This document shows, piece after piece, positions 25,508-33,742 of a stretch of DNA of 64,000 nucleotides. Below the pieces are notes generated by a model, which saw nothing but the letters and a program-made list of their open reading frames with translations, was not told where the DNA came from and searched no databases. This DNA comes from Corynebacterium glyciniphilum AJ 3170 (GTDB taxonomy: Bacteria; Actinomycetota; Actinomycetes; Mycobacteriales; Mycobacteriaceae). Position 1 is the stretch's first letter. Each line of letters begins with the position of its first letter. The stretch is from NCBI RefSeq assembly GCF_000626675.1, contig NZ_CP006842.1, positions 1,240,001 through 1,304,000 of the forward strand, written 5' to 3'. A program made the translations under genes and the position numbers.

Positions 25508-26731
25508 ATGAGAACTACTGATTCTGCTTTCCAGTCTTCGTCTGCTCCTCCCCAGAAGACGACCAACCCGTCGCAGTGGGTAGCGGTCGGCGTGCTGACC
25601 GTAGCCACATTCCTCGTCGTCACTTCCGAGATGTTGCCGGTGGGCGTGCTTACCCCCATGGCGGAGGGCCTCGGAATATCCTCCGGTGCCACTGGTGCCA
25701 GCCTCACGATCACCGGCCTGGTGTCGGCGGTGACGGCGCCGGTCGTGCCGCGCCTGCTCGGTAACCTCGACCGTAAGAAGGTCCTTGCCTCCGCCATGGC
25801 CGTCCTCGCCGTCGGAGATCTCCTGACGATGGTCGCCAGCGGATTCGCGCTGCTCGTTGTCTCCCGAGTGATCCTCGGAGTCGGCATGGGAACAGTCTGG
25901 GGGATGGCCTCAGCAGTGGCGACACGACTGGTGGCGCCACAGAATATCGCCCTCGCCGTGTCCTTTGCGGTCAGCGGTGTGGCGTCAGCCTCCGTGCTCG
26001 GCGTCCCCCTCGGAACCTTTGTGGGCAACGCGTTCGGGTGGCGGGCCGCATTCGGCGCCCTCGCTGCGCTGGCACTCGCCGTCGGTGCTGCTCTGTTGTG
26101 GTGCTTACCTGTCCTTCGACGCCCGGCCGCTGCGGATTCTGAGAGCGAGGCAGAGCAGCGGCGATCCCTTCTTCGTCCGGCAGTTCTCACTGGACTTATG
26201 GTCGTCGTGCTCCTGGTCACCGCTCACTTCGCCGCGTACACCTATGTGCGTCCGGCACTCGAGGAGCTGCCGGAGATGTCCGCGAACTCCATTGCCCTGC
26301 TGCTTCTGCTGTACGGCGTGTTCGGTCTGATCGGGAACTTCGTCGCAGGGGCGGCGGCCGGACATCGCCCTCGCCTGACGGTGCTTCTGCTGGCAGCAGG
26401 AATCACTGTCTCACTGCTGGTCCTCGCACTGTTCGGCACCGCGGCCATGGCAGCAGGTGCGGCAATCGCGGTATGGGGTCTCGCCTACGGAGGGCTCTCT
26501 GTGGGGGCCCAGTTGTGGATGACCACGGCCGCGCCAGACAGGGTCGAGCACATTACCGGGCTGTACGTCGGGGTCTTCACCGGTGCCATCGCCCTCGGTG
26601 CGTTCGTCGGTGGCCTCATCGTCGAAGGCGCCGGAATTGTCCCTCTGCTGTGGAACACGGCAGCCCTTGCTCTCGCATCGCTGATGGTCGGTCTGATCGG
26701 GACGGGACCGCAGCGAGACCGGTCGGACTGA
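25508..26731 (+). CDS. MFS exporter, DHA1 (YdhP/AraJ-like)
   Basis: A 407-residue 12-TM transporter. A 20-residue polar head is followed by VAVGVLTVATFLVVTSEMLP, the TM1 pattern of YdhP/purine-efflux-like DHA1 proteins, with GMGTVWGMASAVATRLV later. ATG 25508 was chosen because upstream codons run through the divergent promoter region. The LysR gene next door is the likely regulator. The substrate is unknown; purine ribonucleoside or drug export are typical of relatives. Confidence 0.85.
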   Translation: MRTTDSAFQSSSAPPQKTTNPSQWVAVGVLTVATFLVVTSEMLPVGVLTPMAEGLGISSGATGASLTITGLVSAVTAPVVPRLLGNLDRKKVLASAMAVLAVGDLLTMVASGFALLVVSRVILGVGMGTVWGMASAVATRLVAPQNIALAVSFAVSGVASASVLGVPLGTFVGNAFGWRAAFGALAALALAVGAALLWCLPVLRRPAAADSESEAEQRRSLLRPAVLTGLMVVVLLVTAHFAAYTYVRPALEELPEMSANSIALLLLLYGVFGLIGNFVAGAAAGHRPRLTVLLLAAGITVSLLVLALFGTAAMAAGAAIAVWGLAYGGLSVGAQLWMTTAAPDRVEHITGLYVGVFTGAIALGAFVGGLIVEGAGIVPLLWNTAALALASLMVGLIGTGPQRDRSD

Positions 26732-26748
26732 GCGGCGTTCCGGTGGAC

Positions 26749-27483
26749 CTACAACTCGTACCGGTGGAATGCCACGGCGCGGTCCACGCCTGCTTGGGCG
26801 CCGGCTTCCGACGTGACGCCGCCGATGAGGTCACGGGGAGCCGGATGGTCGTCCAGTGCGGCGAGGTAAACCTTGTGCTGCTCCAAGGAGGCAATACTGC
26901 GTTCGACCGCATCGGCGGACACTGCGACCGCATGCGTTGCTGATGCTGACCCGAACACCAGGAGTTGCTCTGCCTGCCACCGGTCCAGCACCCGTCCGTC
27001 TTCTGCGGTGATGTCCGGAAAGACCCACCGGTTTCCGGCATCCCGCGCCGCATCAAGGGCGACAACCCCCGCCACACGGTGGTCCGCCTGGTTCAGCCCC
27101 CACGGCATCTCCATGTCCCACCCCAGGGTGACCACGGTGGTGGGGCACACCTCCCGGATCACCGACGCCACCGCCCTCCTCAGATCCAGAGAGTACTCCA
27201 GTACACCGTCCGGGAAGTCCAGGATCCGCAGGTCGTCGACGCCGACCTGAGCGCATGCGCGACGCTGTTCCTCGGCGCGGGCCGGTCCCGTTTCGGCGGG
27301 ACTCATCGAATCGATGCCGGCTTCCCCTGACGTCAGCAGAAGATAGGTGACCGGTATCCCGCGGTCGGTCCACTCCGCCACTGCGGCAGACGCGCCGTAC
27401 TCCATGTCGTCCGGATGGGCGACGATGCAGAGGACGCGGTCAGTGTCGTCGAGGTCGAGCAGTTCGAGACGATCATCGTTCAT
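26749..27483 (-). CDS. PIG-L (LmbE) family deacetylase
   Basis: A 244-residue zinc hydrolase of the PIG-L/LmbE family. The metal site IVAHPDDMEYG is near residues 20-30, and the third ligand is in NQADHRVAG. Family members remove N-acetyl groups from sugars, or act on mycothiol pathway intermediates (MshB) and conjugates (Mca). A true Mca lies at 56 kb, so this is a separate paralogue with an unassigned substrate. It converges on the MFS gene with 17 bp between. Confidence 0.86.
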   Translation of the reverse strand: MNDDRLELLDLDDTDRVLCIVAHPDDMEYGASAAVAEWTDRGIPVTYLLLTSGEAGIDSMSPAETGPARAEEQRRACAQVGVDDLRILDFPDGVLEYSLDLRRAVASVIREVCPTTVVTLGWDMEMPWGLNQADHRVAGVVALDAARDAGNRWVFPDITAEDGRVLDRWQAEQLLVFGSASATHAVAVSADAVERSIASLEQHKVYLAALDDHPAPRDLIGGVTSEAGAQAGVDRAVAFHRYEL

Positions 27484-27612
27484 GGTCCGGTCTCCCTATC
27501 TGTGGGTAAACGTTCACGGCTGGGACGACAAGTGATCACCTGGCGTCCATGTTGTGGTCATTCAAGCACGGGAACATGTCGGTGACCACCCGATCTCCCC
27601 GCAAAGGCCCAC

Positions 27613-28551
27613 ATGACGTCACCAGTTCACCGTCCACGTAGAACCCGACCAGTGGTCCGTACGGTCCTTTTCCCGGCGGCGGGACTGCTCGCCACCTCGT
27701 TGCTGCTCGCCGGTTGCCAGGCCGACGCCGCCGAGAAAGTATCCGGCCCCACGTCGGTGTCCGAGCACCTGCAGACCGTTGCCCTCGATACCCCGCGCCT
27801 GTCCTCGGCCGACAACTTCCGCGATCTGGCCGGCATCGACCGGGCCTACAGCACCGGTGACGGTCACCTGAAGCCAGCGTCGGTCTACCGGTCGAACGCC
27901 CTGGACATCACTGACGACGACCTCGCCACCCTGCAGGACCTCGGAATCTCGACGGTGATCGATCTGCGGACCGACAGCGAGATCGAGGATCACCCGGACC
28001 GCGTCCCCGCCGGGGCGGACTACGTCCACATCGACATCGTCGGGGGAGGGGAAACTGCCGCCAACCCCACCGAAGGTTTCTCGGTTGAGTCCCCGGAGGA
28101 CGCCGCAACCATGCTCGGGGAGCTCAACCGCAGCTTCGTCACCGACGCGGCAATGAGGGCGCAGTTCGCACAGGTCGTCACCGCTGTCGCCGCGGCTGAC
28201 GGCCCGGTCGTCTTCCACTGCACTGCCGGCAAGGACCGCGCCGGGTGGACGAGCGCTGTCCTACAACTCGCGGCCGGAGTAACCGAGCAGGACGTCATCG
28301 ACAACTACCTGGCAACGAACGATTACTCCAGGGCCCGCATTCAGACCACCACCGAACAGATCCGGGCGTCCGAGGGGGACGAGGCGGCGGACACCTACAA
28401 CGTGCTGCTCGGCGTGCAGGAAAGCTTCCTGCAGTCCGGTCTGAATGAGATCAAGGAGATCTACGGCGACGTGGACACCTACCTCATCGACGGCCTCGGG
28501 CTGGATGTCTCCACCGTGCAGGCGCTGAAGGACAAGCTCGTCGAGGCCTGA
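27613..28551 (+). CDS. Secreted lipoprotein tyrosine phosphatase
   Basis: A 312-residue protein with a lipoprotein signal peptide (lipobox LLAGC, Cys at about residue 35), so it is anchored outside the membrane. The phosphatase loop is HCTAGKDRAGW with Cys203 and Arg209 of the CX5R signature. RSNALDITDDDL and DLRTDSE match the MptpB-like (Y_phosphatase3) family, which can act on phosphotyrosine, phosphoserine or phosphoinositides. A 19-bp-stem hairpin follows the stop. Confidence 0.88.
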   Translation: MTSPVHRPRRTRPVVRTVLFPAAGLLATSLLLAGCQADAAEKVSGPTSVSEHLQTVALDTPRLSSADNFRDLAGIDRAYSTGDGHLKPASVYRSNALDITDDDLATLQDLGISTVIDLRTDSEIEDHPDRVPAGADYVHIDIVGGGETAANPTEGFSVESPEDAATMLGELNRSFVTDAAMRAQFAQVVTAVAAADGPVVFHCTAGKDRAGWTSAVLQLAAGVTEQDVIDNYLATNDYSRARIQTTTEQIRASEGDEAADTYNVLLGVQESFLQSGLNEIKEIYGDVDTYLIDGLGLDVSTVQALKDKLVEA

Positions 28552-28566
28552 CCGTTCCGACGATCT

Positions 28567-28618
28567 GAGTCACCGCACAGAACGAATCTAGCCTCGGACT
28601 CGTTCTGTGCGGTGACTC
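28567..28618. terminator. 19-bp perfect hairpin after the phosphatase gene
   Basis: Arms 28567-28585 and 28600-28618 are perfectly complementary over 19 bp (starting GAGTCACCGC) with a 14-nt loop. No T-run follows, so it is either a factor-assisted terminator, an RNA-stabilising hairpin, or a dispersed repeat element. Confidence 0.55.
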
Positions 28619-28668
28619 TGATGTGCACTCCACGGCCAGGAGACGGACTGTGTGATTGACTCAAGGAC

Positions 28669-29181
28669 ATGAGCAGCGACGACCTGGACACTCTGGAGGG
28701 GGTTGACGGTATCAGCCGCAACCCCCACTACAACGCCTTCGTATCGGTGACGACGGAGATCCTCGCCGGGTACGACGCCGCGTTGGACACTCTCGATGAC
28801 GATACCGTGAACCGTTCGCCTCGCCCCGGCACGGTGAATACCGCCTTCGGTCTGGTCACCCACGTGCACGGGATGGCCCATTACTGGGGCGGTGCGTTCA
28901 TTGGGGGAGAGGACATTCCCCGCGACCGGGACGCCGAGTTCCGTGCCTCGGGGACTGTGGCGGACGCGCGGCGTCTGGTCGACGAGGTCCGCGGCAGGTT
29001 GCCGGACTGGGCACGCATCGCTCTCACCGAGGGGATTCGTAACCGGGAGGCGACGGGGACTTCGCGCCGGGACATCGCCGAGGTGACCCCGGAGTGGGTT
29101 CTCGAGCACATCCTTCACGAACTCGCCCAGCACCTTGGGCACCTGGAGGTGTGCCGCGATGTGGTGGGGGTTGACGCATGA
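28669..29181 (+). CDS. DinB-like (DUF664) protein
   Basis: A 170-residue four-helix-bundle protein of the DinB/YfiT superfamily. Histidines that could form the usual three-His metal site lie in VTHVHGMAHYWGG (about 63-75) and HILHELAQHLGHLE near the C-terminus. Some relatives are mycothiol-, bacillithiol- or glutathione-dependent transferases, so a thiol-transfer role is possible in this mycothiol producer. It is followed 24 bp later by the MarR gene. Confidence 0.8.
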   Translation: MSSDDLDTLEGVDGISRNPHYNAFVSVTTEILAGYDAALDTLDDDTVNRSPRPGTVNTAFGLVTHVHGMAHYWGGAFIGGEDIPRDRDAEFRASGTVADARRLVDEVRGRLPDWARIALTEGIRNREATGTSRRDIAEVTPEWVLEHILHELAQHLGHLEVCRDVVGVDA

Positions 29182-29192
29182 GCGAGACGTTG

Positions 29193-29221
29193 CTAGTTTA
29201 AGTGCATGCACATGCAACTAG
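29193..29221. promoter_or_regulatory. MarR operator candidate, site 1
   Basis: CTAGTT at 29193-29198 and AACTAG at 29216-29221 form an inverted repeat around the core ATGCACATGCA (29206-29216), which overlaps the marR start codon. The same 11 bp occur inverted at 29731-29741 in front of the next operon. Confidence 0.5.
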
Positions 29222-29685
29222 ATGAAAACGCAGGTGCCTCCAGTGAGGCGGCCACTGTCGCGTGGTCGACGGTGGCGGCGTTTGCTTCCGCGGTTGACGC
29301 GGATCTGGATAAGTGGCTCGCTGCCCGTTATCGGGTGGGTCTGACGGAGTTCCGGGCACTGACGTTCCTCCGTGATGTCTCGGCGAAGGAGTTGCGGGTC
29401 AGTGAGCTCGCTCAGCGCCTCGGGCTTAATCAGAGTTCCGCTACCAGGCTGGTCAGTCGGCTGGAAGCTAAAGGTTTCGCCTACCGTGATGTGTGCGAGG
29501 ATGACGGTCGCGGTGTCTATGCCGTTCTCGGTGAGGGCGGGGAAGGGTTGCTGCGTGAAGTGAGGGAGCCGTTCGAAGAGCGGGTCCGGGATGTGCTGGG
29601 GGATGTCTCCGCACACTTTCCTCACCTGAGCGCGGGTGCGCTTGACGGGGCACTGGAGGATGTTCGCTCGTTCCTTGAAGGTTGA
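29206..29685 (+). CDS. MarR-family regulator
   Basis: A 159-residue winged-helix MarR protein. LRVSELAQRLGLNQSSATRLVSRLE (about residues 66-90) is the DNA-binding unit and EDDGRGVYAVL the wing. Starts at 29206 or 29212 are both possible; both fall inside an inverted repeat, and no Shine-Dalgarno sequence precedes them, so a leaderless mRNA is likely. A T-rich terminator follows. A shared 11-bp motif suggests it controls itself and the FrnE/deaminase/SMR operon. Confidence 0.86.
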   Translation: MHMQLDENAGASSEAATVAWSTVAAFASAVDADLDKWLAARYRVGLTEFRALTFLRDVSAKELRVSELAQRLGLNQSSATRLVSRLEAKGFAYRDVCEDDGRGVYAVLGEGGEGLLREVREPFEERVRDVLGDVSAHFPHLSAGALDGALEDVRSFLEG

Positions 29686-29719
29686 CGTCCGCGACAGTCG
29701 TCTGCGGACGTTTTTCTTT
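29685..29719 (+). terminator. Rho-independent terminator of marR
   Basis: ACGTCCGC (29685-29692) pairs with GCGGACGT (29704-29711) around an 11-nt loop, followed by a T-rich run (29711-29719). It begins at the last base of the marR stop codon. Confidence 0.8.
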
Positions 29720-29730
29720 AGTCAGAAACA

Positions 29731-29741
29731 TGCATGTGCAT
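29731..29741. promoter_or_regulatory. MarR operator candidate, site 2
   Basis: TGCATGTGCAT is the exact reverse complement of the 11-bp core at 29206-29216. It lies 28 bp before the FrnE-like start, after the marR terminator, so the downstream operon probably has its own MarR-controlled promoter. Confidence 0.5.
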
Positions 29742-29769
29742 ACATCAAAGTCTACGAAAGGAGATTCAC

Positions 29770-30375
29770 ATGCCCACCAGCATTGACGTGTACCTCGATT
29801 ACGTCTGCCCGTTCTGCTTCCTGGTCGAGCCCGCGCTCGACGAACTGAAACGCGACCGCGACGTTGAAGTCACCATCCGCCCGTTCGAACTGCGTCCGCA
29901 CCCGGTGCCCACGCTCCGGCCCGAGGACGACTACCTGCCACGCGTCTGGGAGGCGTCGGTGTATCCGATGTCTGAGCGCGTCGGGATACCGGTCACCCTG
30001 CCGACGGTTTCGCCGCAGCCGCGCACCGAGAAGGCATTTCTCGTCCTGCAGCTCGCCCAGGAACAGGGGAGGGCCGAGAACTACACCGAGGCGATGTTCA
30101 CCGCGTTCTTCCGCGAGGACAGGGATATCGGTGTCGAGGACACCATCATCGACATCGCCACCTCGGTGGGGCTCGACAGGGAAGAGGTGGTCGCCGCCCT
30201 GCACAGCGACGACCGACGAACGCGGCATCGCGAGAACCTGGACTATGCGGTGAAAACCGTCGGGGTGCAGGCTGTCCCGGCGATCGCCGTCGACGGCGTC
30301 CTGCTTCGCGGCGTGCCCGGTGCCGCCAGGTTGAGGAAAGCTGTCGATCAGGCGGAGCAGGGGAGTGGCGTATGA
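29770..30375 (+). CDS. FrnE-like DsbA-family oxidoreductase
   Basis: A 201-residue cytoplasmic thioredoxin-fold protein of the FrnE group. It has a CPFC active site (Cys13, Cys16), a helical insert, and the cis-Pro loop GVQAVPAI near the C-terminus. Members isomerise or reduce disulfides and often link to oxidative stress or polyketide pathways. ATG 29770 has AGGAG 8 bp upstream. It overlaps the deaminase gene by 4 bp as first gene of a four-gene operon ending in an SMR pair. Confidence 0.88.
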   Translation: MPTSIDVYLDYVCPFCFLVEPALDELKRDRDVEVTIRPFELRPHPVPTLRPEDDYLPRVWEASVYPMSERVGIPVTLPTVSPQPRTEKAFLVLQLAQEQGRAENYTEAMFTAFFREDRDIGVEDTIIDIATSVGLDREEVVAALHSDDRRTRHRENLDYAVKTVGVQAVPAIAVDGVLLRGVPGAARLRKAVDQAEQGSGV

Positions 30376-30860
30376 CCCGGGACAACTCCGGTGACACGGC
30401 GCTGATGGTATCGGCCGTCGAGCATGCGATCGCCCACGTTGAGCATGGTGGCCTCCCGTTTGTCGGAGTCGTCGCGGACAGTTCAGGACGTTCGTCCTGT
30501 TTTGGGACTAACGAAGTCCGTGAAACCGGTGACCCCACGGCCCATGCGGAGATCGTCGCGATGCGCGACGTCCTCGCGCAACGTGGGGCAGGCAGCCTGC
30601 AAGGGGTGCGCCTGTTCGCCACCGGTGAGCCCTGCGGCCTGTGTTTCCGCTTCGCCGTGGACCACGGCGTGGCCGCTGTCTATGTCGCCGTCGACCGCGA
30701 TCGCGTGGCCCACTACGGCTTCGACTACCGGGCAAGCTACCGGCACTTCGGGATCACCGACGACCTCCGGGCCCGCCTGCTGCATCCCCTGTCCGTCCCC
30801 CAAGACAGTGAACCATTTACGCACTACCTGACCATCAACAACGAAGGAACGTCATCATGA
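30372..30860 (+). CDS. CDA-fold nucleobase/nucleoside deaminase
   Basis: A 162-residue zinc deaminase of the cytidine/guanine-deaminase (GuaD/TadA-like) fold. The zinc site is His58-Ala-Glu60 and Cys88-Gly-Leu-Cys91. Guanine deaminase-like proteins share this PCxxC spacing, but the substrate cannot be fixed from sequence. It overlaps the genes on both sides by 4 bp, an unusual placement between a thiol oxidoreductase and an SMR exporter pair. Confidence 0.82.
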   Translation: MTRDNSGDTALMVSAVEHAIAHVEHGGLPFVGVVADSSGRSSCFGTNEVRETGDPTAHAEIVAMRDVLAQRGAGSLQGVRLFATGEPCGLCFRFAVDHGVAAVYVAVDRDRVAHYGFDYRASYRHFGITDDLRARLLHPLSVPQDSEPFTHYLTINNEGTSS

Positions 30861-31171
30861 ACTGGCTCTATCTGGCTATCGCCATCCTCTTCGAGGTCGC
30901 CGTCGGCATCTCGGCCGGCAACGCCAACGGCTTCAAACATCTCTGGTGGACGGTGTCCACCCTGGTCTCCGGCGCGATCGCCACCTTCTTCCTCAGTCTG
31001 GCTCTGCTCACCTTCGACGTCGGGGTCGGCTACGCCCTGTGGACGTCGCTGGCCGGAGTCGGAATCGTGATCGTCGGGGCGCTCTTCCTGTCCCAGGCGT
31101 TGACCTGGCGGAAGCTCGTTGGCATCGGTGTCGTCATTGCTGGCGTCATTGGCCTCAACCTCGCCGCCTGA
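30857..31171 (+). CDS. SMR-family exporter subunit 1
   Basis: A 104-residue four-TM small multidrug resistance protein. The essential membrane Glu is Glu13 (AILFEVAVG), and WTSLAGVGIVIVGALFL is the SMR signature region. It exchanges protons for cationic substrates. It overlaps the deaminase gene by 4 bp and is followed 40 bp later by a second SMR gene, so a heterodimeric pair like EbrAB or YkkCD is likely. The guanidinium versus quaternary-cation class cannot be decided here. Confidence 0.87.
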   Translation: MNWLYLAIAILFEVAVGISAGNANGFKHLWWTVSTLVSGAIATFFLSLALLTFDVGVGYALWTSLAGVGIVIVGALFLSQALTWRKLVGIGVVIAGVIGLNLAA

Positions 31172-31211
31172 CACCACCCGACCTCCACATCACCTTGAAA
31201 GGACCTCTTCC

Positions 31212-31628
31212 ATGACCACCAACACATCAACCACCACACCATCGACGACCACTCCACCGACACCCGGGGACGGCAAGGCGGGGCCCTGGGCGGCGCTGCT
31301 CGTCGCGAGCCTCTTCGAGATGGGCTACGCGCTGAGCGTCAACGGCAGCGAGGGGTTCACCAACCTCCTCTGGTCAGCGGTTGCCATCGTGTTCTTCCTG
31401 TTCACCCTGTTCTTTCTCAGCGTTGCTTTGAAACAGATCGACGTCGGCATCGGCTACGCGGTCTGGGCCGGGCTCGGTGCCGTCGGCGCGGCGGTACTCG
31501 GACCCGTGTTCTTTGACGAGACCCTGACGCTGGTCAAAGGTTTCTGGTTGGCCGTGATCATCGGCGGCGTCGTCTGGCTGAAGCTGGCTGACAGTCCGAA
31601 GCTCGGGGTGTCGTCGGCTGCGGCCTGA
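31212..31628 (+). CDS. SMR-family exporter subunit 2
   Basis: A 138-residue SMR protein with an extra Thr/Pro-rich N-terminal tail of about 24 residues before TM1. The conserved Glu is Glu36 (SLFEMGYALS). Four membrane segments follow, with GIGYAVWAGLGAVGAAVLG. ATG 31212 has AAAGGA before it. With the upstream SMR protein it probably forms an asymmetric pair; the long polar head is unusual for the family and may fix its orientation in the membrane. Confidence 0.87.
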   Translation: MTTNTSTTTPSTTTPPTPGDGKAGPWAALLVASLFEMGYALSVNGSEGFTNLLWSAVAIVFFLFTLFFLSVALKQIDVGIGYAVWAGLGAVGAAVLGPVFFDETLTLVKGFWLAVIIGGVVWLKLADSPKLGVSSAAA

Positions 31629-31638
31629 CTTCCGGGTT

Positions 31639-31664
31639 CACTATCATTATCAATAATGATAGTG
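31639..31664. promoter_or_regulatory. Operator of winged-helix/ABC operon
   Basis: Two perfect 12-bp arms, CACTATCATTAT (31639-31650) and ATAATGATAGTG (31653-31664), flank a 2-bp spacer. The repeat ends 7 bp before the regulator start at 31672 and is strikingly AT-rich for this genome. It is a strong candidate autoregulatory site. Confidence 0.7.
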
Positions 31665-31671
31665 TTTGGAC

Positions 31672-32217
31672 ATGGCCACACCATCAGTCCTCCTACACCC
31701 CGTCCGGCTTCGTATCGTCCAGGTCCTCCGCGACGGTGAGGAGTTCACCACACACCAGATCCGTGAACTCCTCCCTGATATTCCCATCGCCACCCTGTAC
31801 CGCCACGTTGCCACTCTCGTGGAGGCCGGCGTCGTGGAGATCGCCGATGAACGTCCGGTGCGTGGCACCAGCGAGAAGATCTACCGCATCGCTCCCACCC
31901 TGGCTAACCCCACTGCGGAGGAGCTGAAGGCCCTCACCCCGGACGACCTGCTCACGGTGTTCACCGTCTTTACCTCCGGAACGATCCGTGACATGGATGC
32001 CTACTTACACGGGGGCTCGCCGGAACTCGTCGAAGACCGCGTCAACTTCGCTCAGGCGGACTTCTGGGCAAGCGATGAGGAACTCGACAACTTCCTCGAG
32101 ATTCTCACCGATGCGCTCCTGCAACTCCGGAAGAACACGCGGCGGGCCGACCGCCGTCCACGGCGGCTCACCACCATCCTGATGCCGCGCGACATCACAG
32201 GGCAGGAGGAGTCATGA
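31672..32217 (+). CDS. Winged-helix regulator of ABC exporter
   Basis: A 181-residue protein with an N-terminal ArsR/PadR-like winged helix (LLHPVRLRIVQVLRDG, then IPIATLYRHVATLVEAGVV) and an acidic helical C-terminal domain that I cannot assign. The in-frame TTG at 31666 is a less likely start. It overlaps the ABC ATPase gene by 4 bp and has a long palindrome just upstream, so it probably represses its own exporter operon. Confidence 0.82.
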   Translation: MATPSVLLHPVRLRIVQVLRDGEEFTTHQIRELLPDIPIATLYRHVATLVEAGVVEIADERPVRGTSEKIYRIAPTLANPTAEELKALTPDDLLTVFTVFTSGTIRDMDAYLHGGSPELVEDRVNFAQADFWASDEELDNFLEILTDALLQLRKNTRRADRRPRRLTTILMPRDITGQEES

Positions 32218-32930
32218 CAACGGTCAAGGACAGTGCCCAGGCCACGGACCTGACCGTCGGCTACGGCGACAACGAGGTCCTGGGTCCGGTGGAGTTCTCG
32301 CTGCGACCGGGCGTCACCGCTCTCCTCGGCCGGAACGGTTCGGGGAAAACCACGTTAATGCGCACGTTGTGCGGAATCATCCCTGCCCTGGGCGGGCAGT
32401 GTACGGTGCTCGGATCCGAGATCAGAGATGGCTCACCCGTCCGCGCCCGTATCGGCTACCTGGGCCACGAGTCCGCACTGGCCTCGGCGTTGACCGTGCA
32501 GGAGAACCTCCGTTTCTGGGAGTCAGTCACCGCCACCTATCCGGACACCACACTTCTCAGCACCGAGGAACTGGTCGACCGCTTCGACCTTGCCGACCTG
32601 CTCGAAAAGAAGGTGACGCAGCTCAGTCGCGGGCAGCGACAACGTGCCGACCTCGCCCGACTGGCCATGACGGACCCGCAATTCGTTGTTCTCGATGAGC
32701 CGCTGACGGGGCTTGATCCTGTCTACGCCGCCCGTACACGTGAGCTGCTGCGCGGATGGGGTGAGGAGCGGACCGTTCTGTACTCCACCCACAGTGTTCC
32801 CGAGGCCCTCGAGCTCGCTGACCGTTTCCTCGTGATCAGCGGGACACAGCTCGTCAGCATCAGCACAGACCGGGACGGCACAGAGGTGACGGAGCAGATG
32901 ATTCTCGACGTACTGGAGGCGACACCATGA
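32214..32930 (+). CDS. ABC exporter ATP-binding protein
   Basis: A 238-residue nucleotide-binding subunit. Walker A is LLGRNGSGKTT (about 37-47), the ABC signature is QLSRGQRQRADLARL, Walker B is FVVLDEPLTG, and the switch His is in STHSV. The signature reads LSRGQ instead of LSGGQ, a common exporter variant. It is coupled to its regulator and its permease by 4-bp overlaps on each side. The substrate is unknown. Confidence 0.9.
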   Translation: MTTVKDSAQATDLTVGYGDNEVLGPVEFSLRPGVTALLGRNGSGKTTLMRTLCGIIPALGGQCTVLGSEIRDGSPVRARIGYLGHESALASALTVQENLRFWESVTATYPDTTLLSTEELVDRFDLADLLEKKVTQLSRGQRQRADLARLAMTDPQFVVLDEPLTGLDPVYAARTRELLRGWGEERTVLYSTHSVPEALELADRFLVISGTQLVSISTDRDGTEVTEQMILDVLEATP

Positions 32931-33724
32931 CCGGAACAACCGCACGGAGCACCGCATTCGCACGCCGGGCCTGGCAACAACAACGCAGCACAGCCGTCTG
33001 GTTGGCCGCAGTCATAGGAGGACTGCTGGCCGTTCTCATCTTCGCCGGACCCGGTGGGATGAACACCGCCGGACTCGACGACCTCATCCCGGCAGAGGGC
33101 ACTGGACTGGTGAGCGTCCGCGACACCGGGGGCGACCTCCTACCGGTGACGACCTACCTGTTGAGTATGGCCCCGGCGATTCTGGGAATGCTGGTTGCCG
33201 TTGTCGCGACATTGACGTTGCCGGGAGTCACCGCCGACGACATCAGTGGTGGGGGTATCGAGGTCCTTCTCGCGGGCCCCGTCCCGCGCCGGGCGCTCTT
33301 CCGCTCCTATCTGGGCGCCGGTCTACTGCTCACGGCCGCATCGTGGATTGTCGCAACAGCGACCTTCGGGATCGCCGCGACGGTGACCCTCCTGGCACTC
33401 GATATGTCAGTGACGTTGTCTCTGGCCTTCGGGGTGGCGCTGATTGTCGTTCCATTTTCTATGGCAGTCTGGTCTGCCACGGCCACACTCTTCGGGGCCT
33501 TGCTCTATCCCGGTAGCCTTGAGACCAAGGCGGGGATGAACGGCGGACCGATCCGCCTGCTCGCCGTGTTGCCGGCGATGATCGCTGTACCGACGGTCCT
33601 TCTGCTGCCCACCTGGGTCCTGCCGGCACTTGTCCTGGTGCTGCTGGTTACGTTGCTGGCCAGTGTTGCGGTGGTGACCCTGACTGCCAGAGGTTTCCGC
33701 AGCACGAAAGTGCTCAGCACCTGA
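32927..33724 (+). CDS. ABC exporter permease
   Basis: A 265-residue membrane protein with six predicted hydrophobic segments and an extracytoplasmic loop after TM1 (about residues 47-70), as in ABC-2-type permeases. It pairs with the ATPase encoded just before it, with a 4-bp overlap. This layout of winged-helix regulator, ATPase and single permease is typical of small drug or peptide exporters. It ends 18 bp before the AraC gene. Confidence 0.84.
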   Translation: MTGTTARSTAFARRAWQQQRSTAVWLAAVIGGLLAVLIFAGPGGMNTAGLDDLIPAEGTGLVSVRDTGGDLLPVTTYLLSMAPAILGMLVAVVATLTLPGVTADDISGGGIEVLLAGPVPRRALFRSYLGAGLLLTAASWIVATATFGIAATVTLLALDMSVTLSLAFGVALIVVPFSMAVWSATATLFGALLYPGSLETKAGMNGGPIRLLAVLPAMIAVPTVLLLPTWVLPALVLVLLVTLLASVAVVTLTARGFRSTKVLST

Positions 33725-33742
33725 GAGGTAGTCTCGTCAGCG

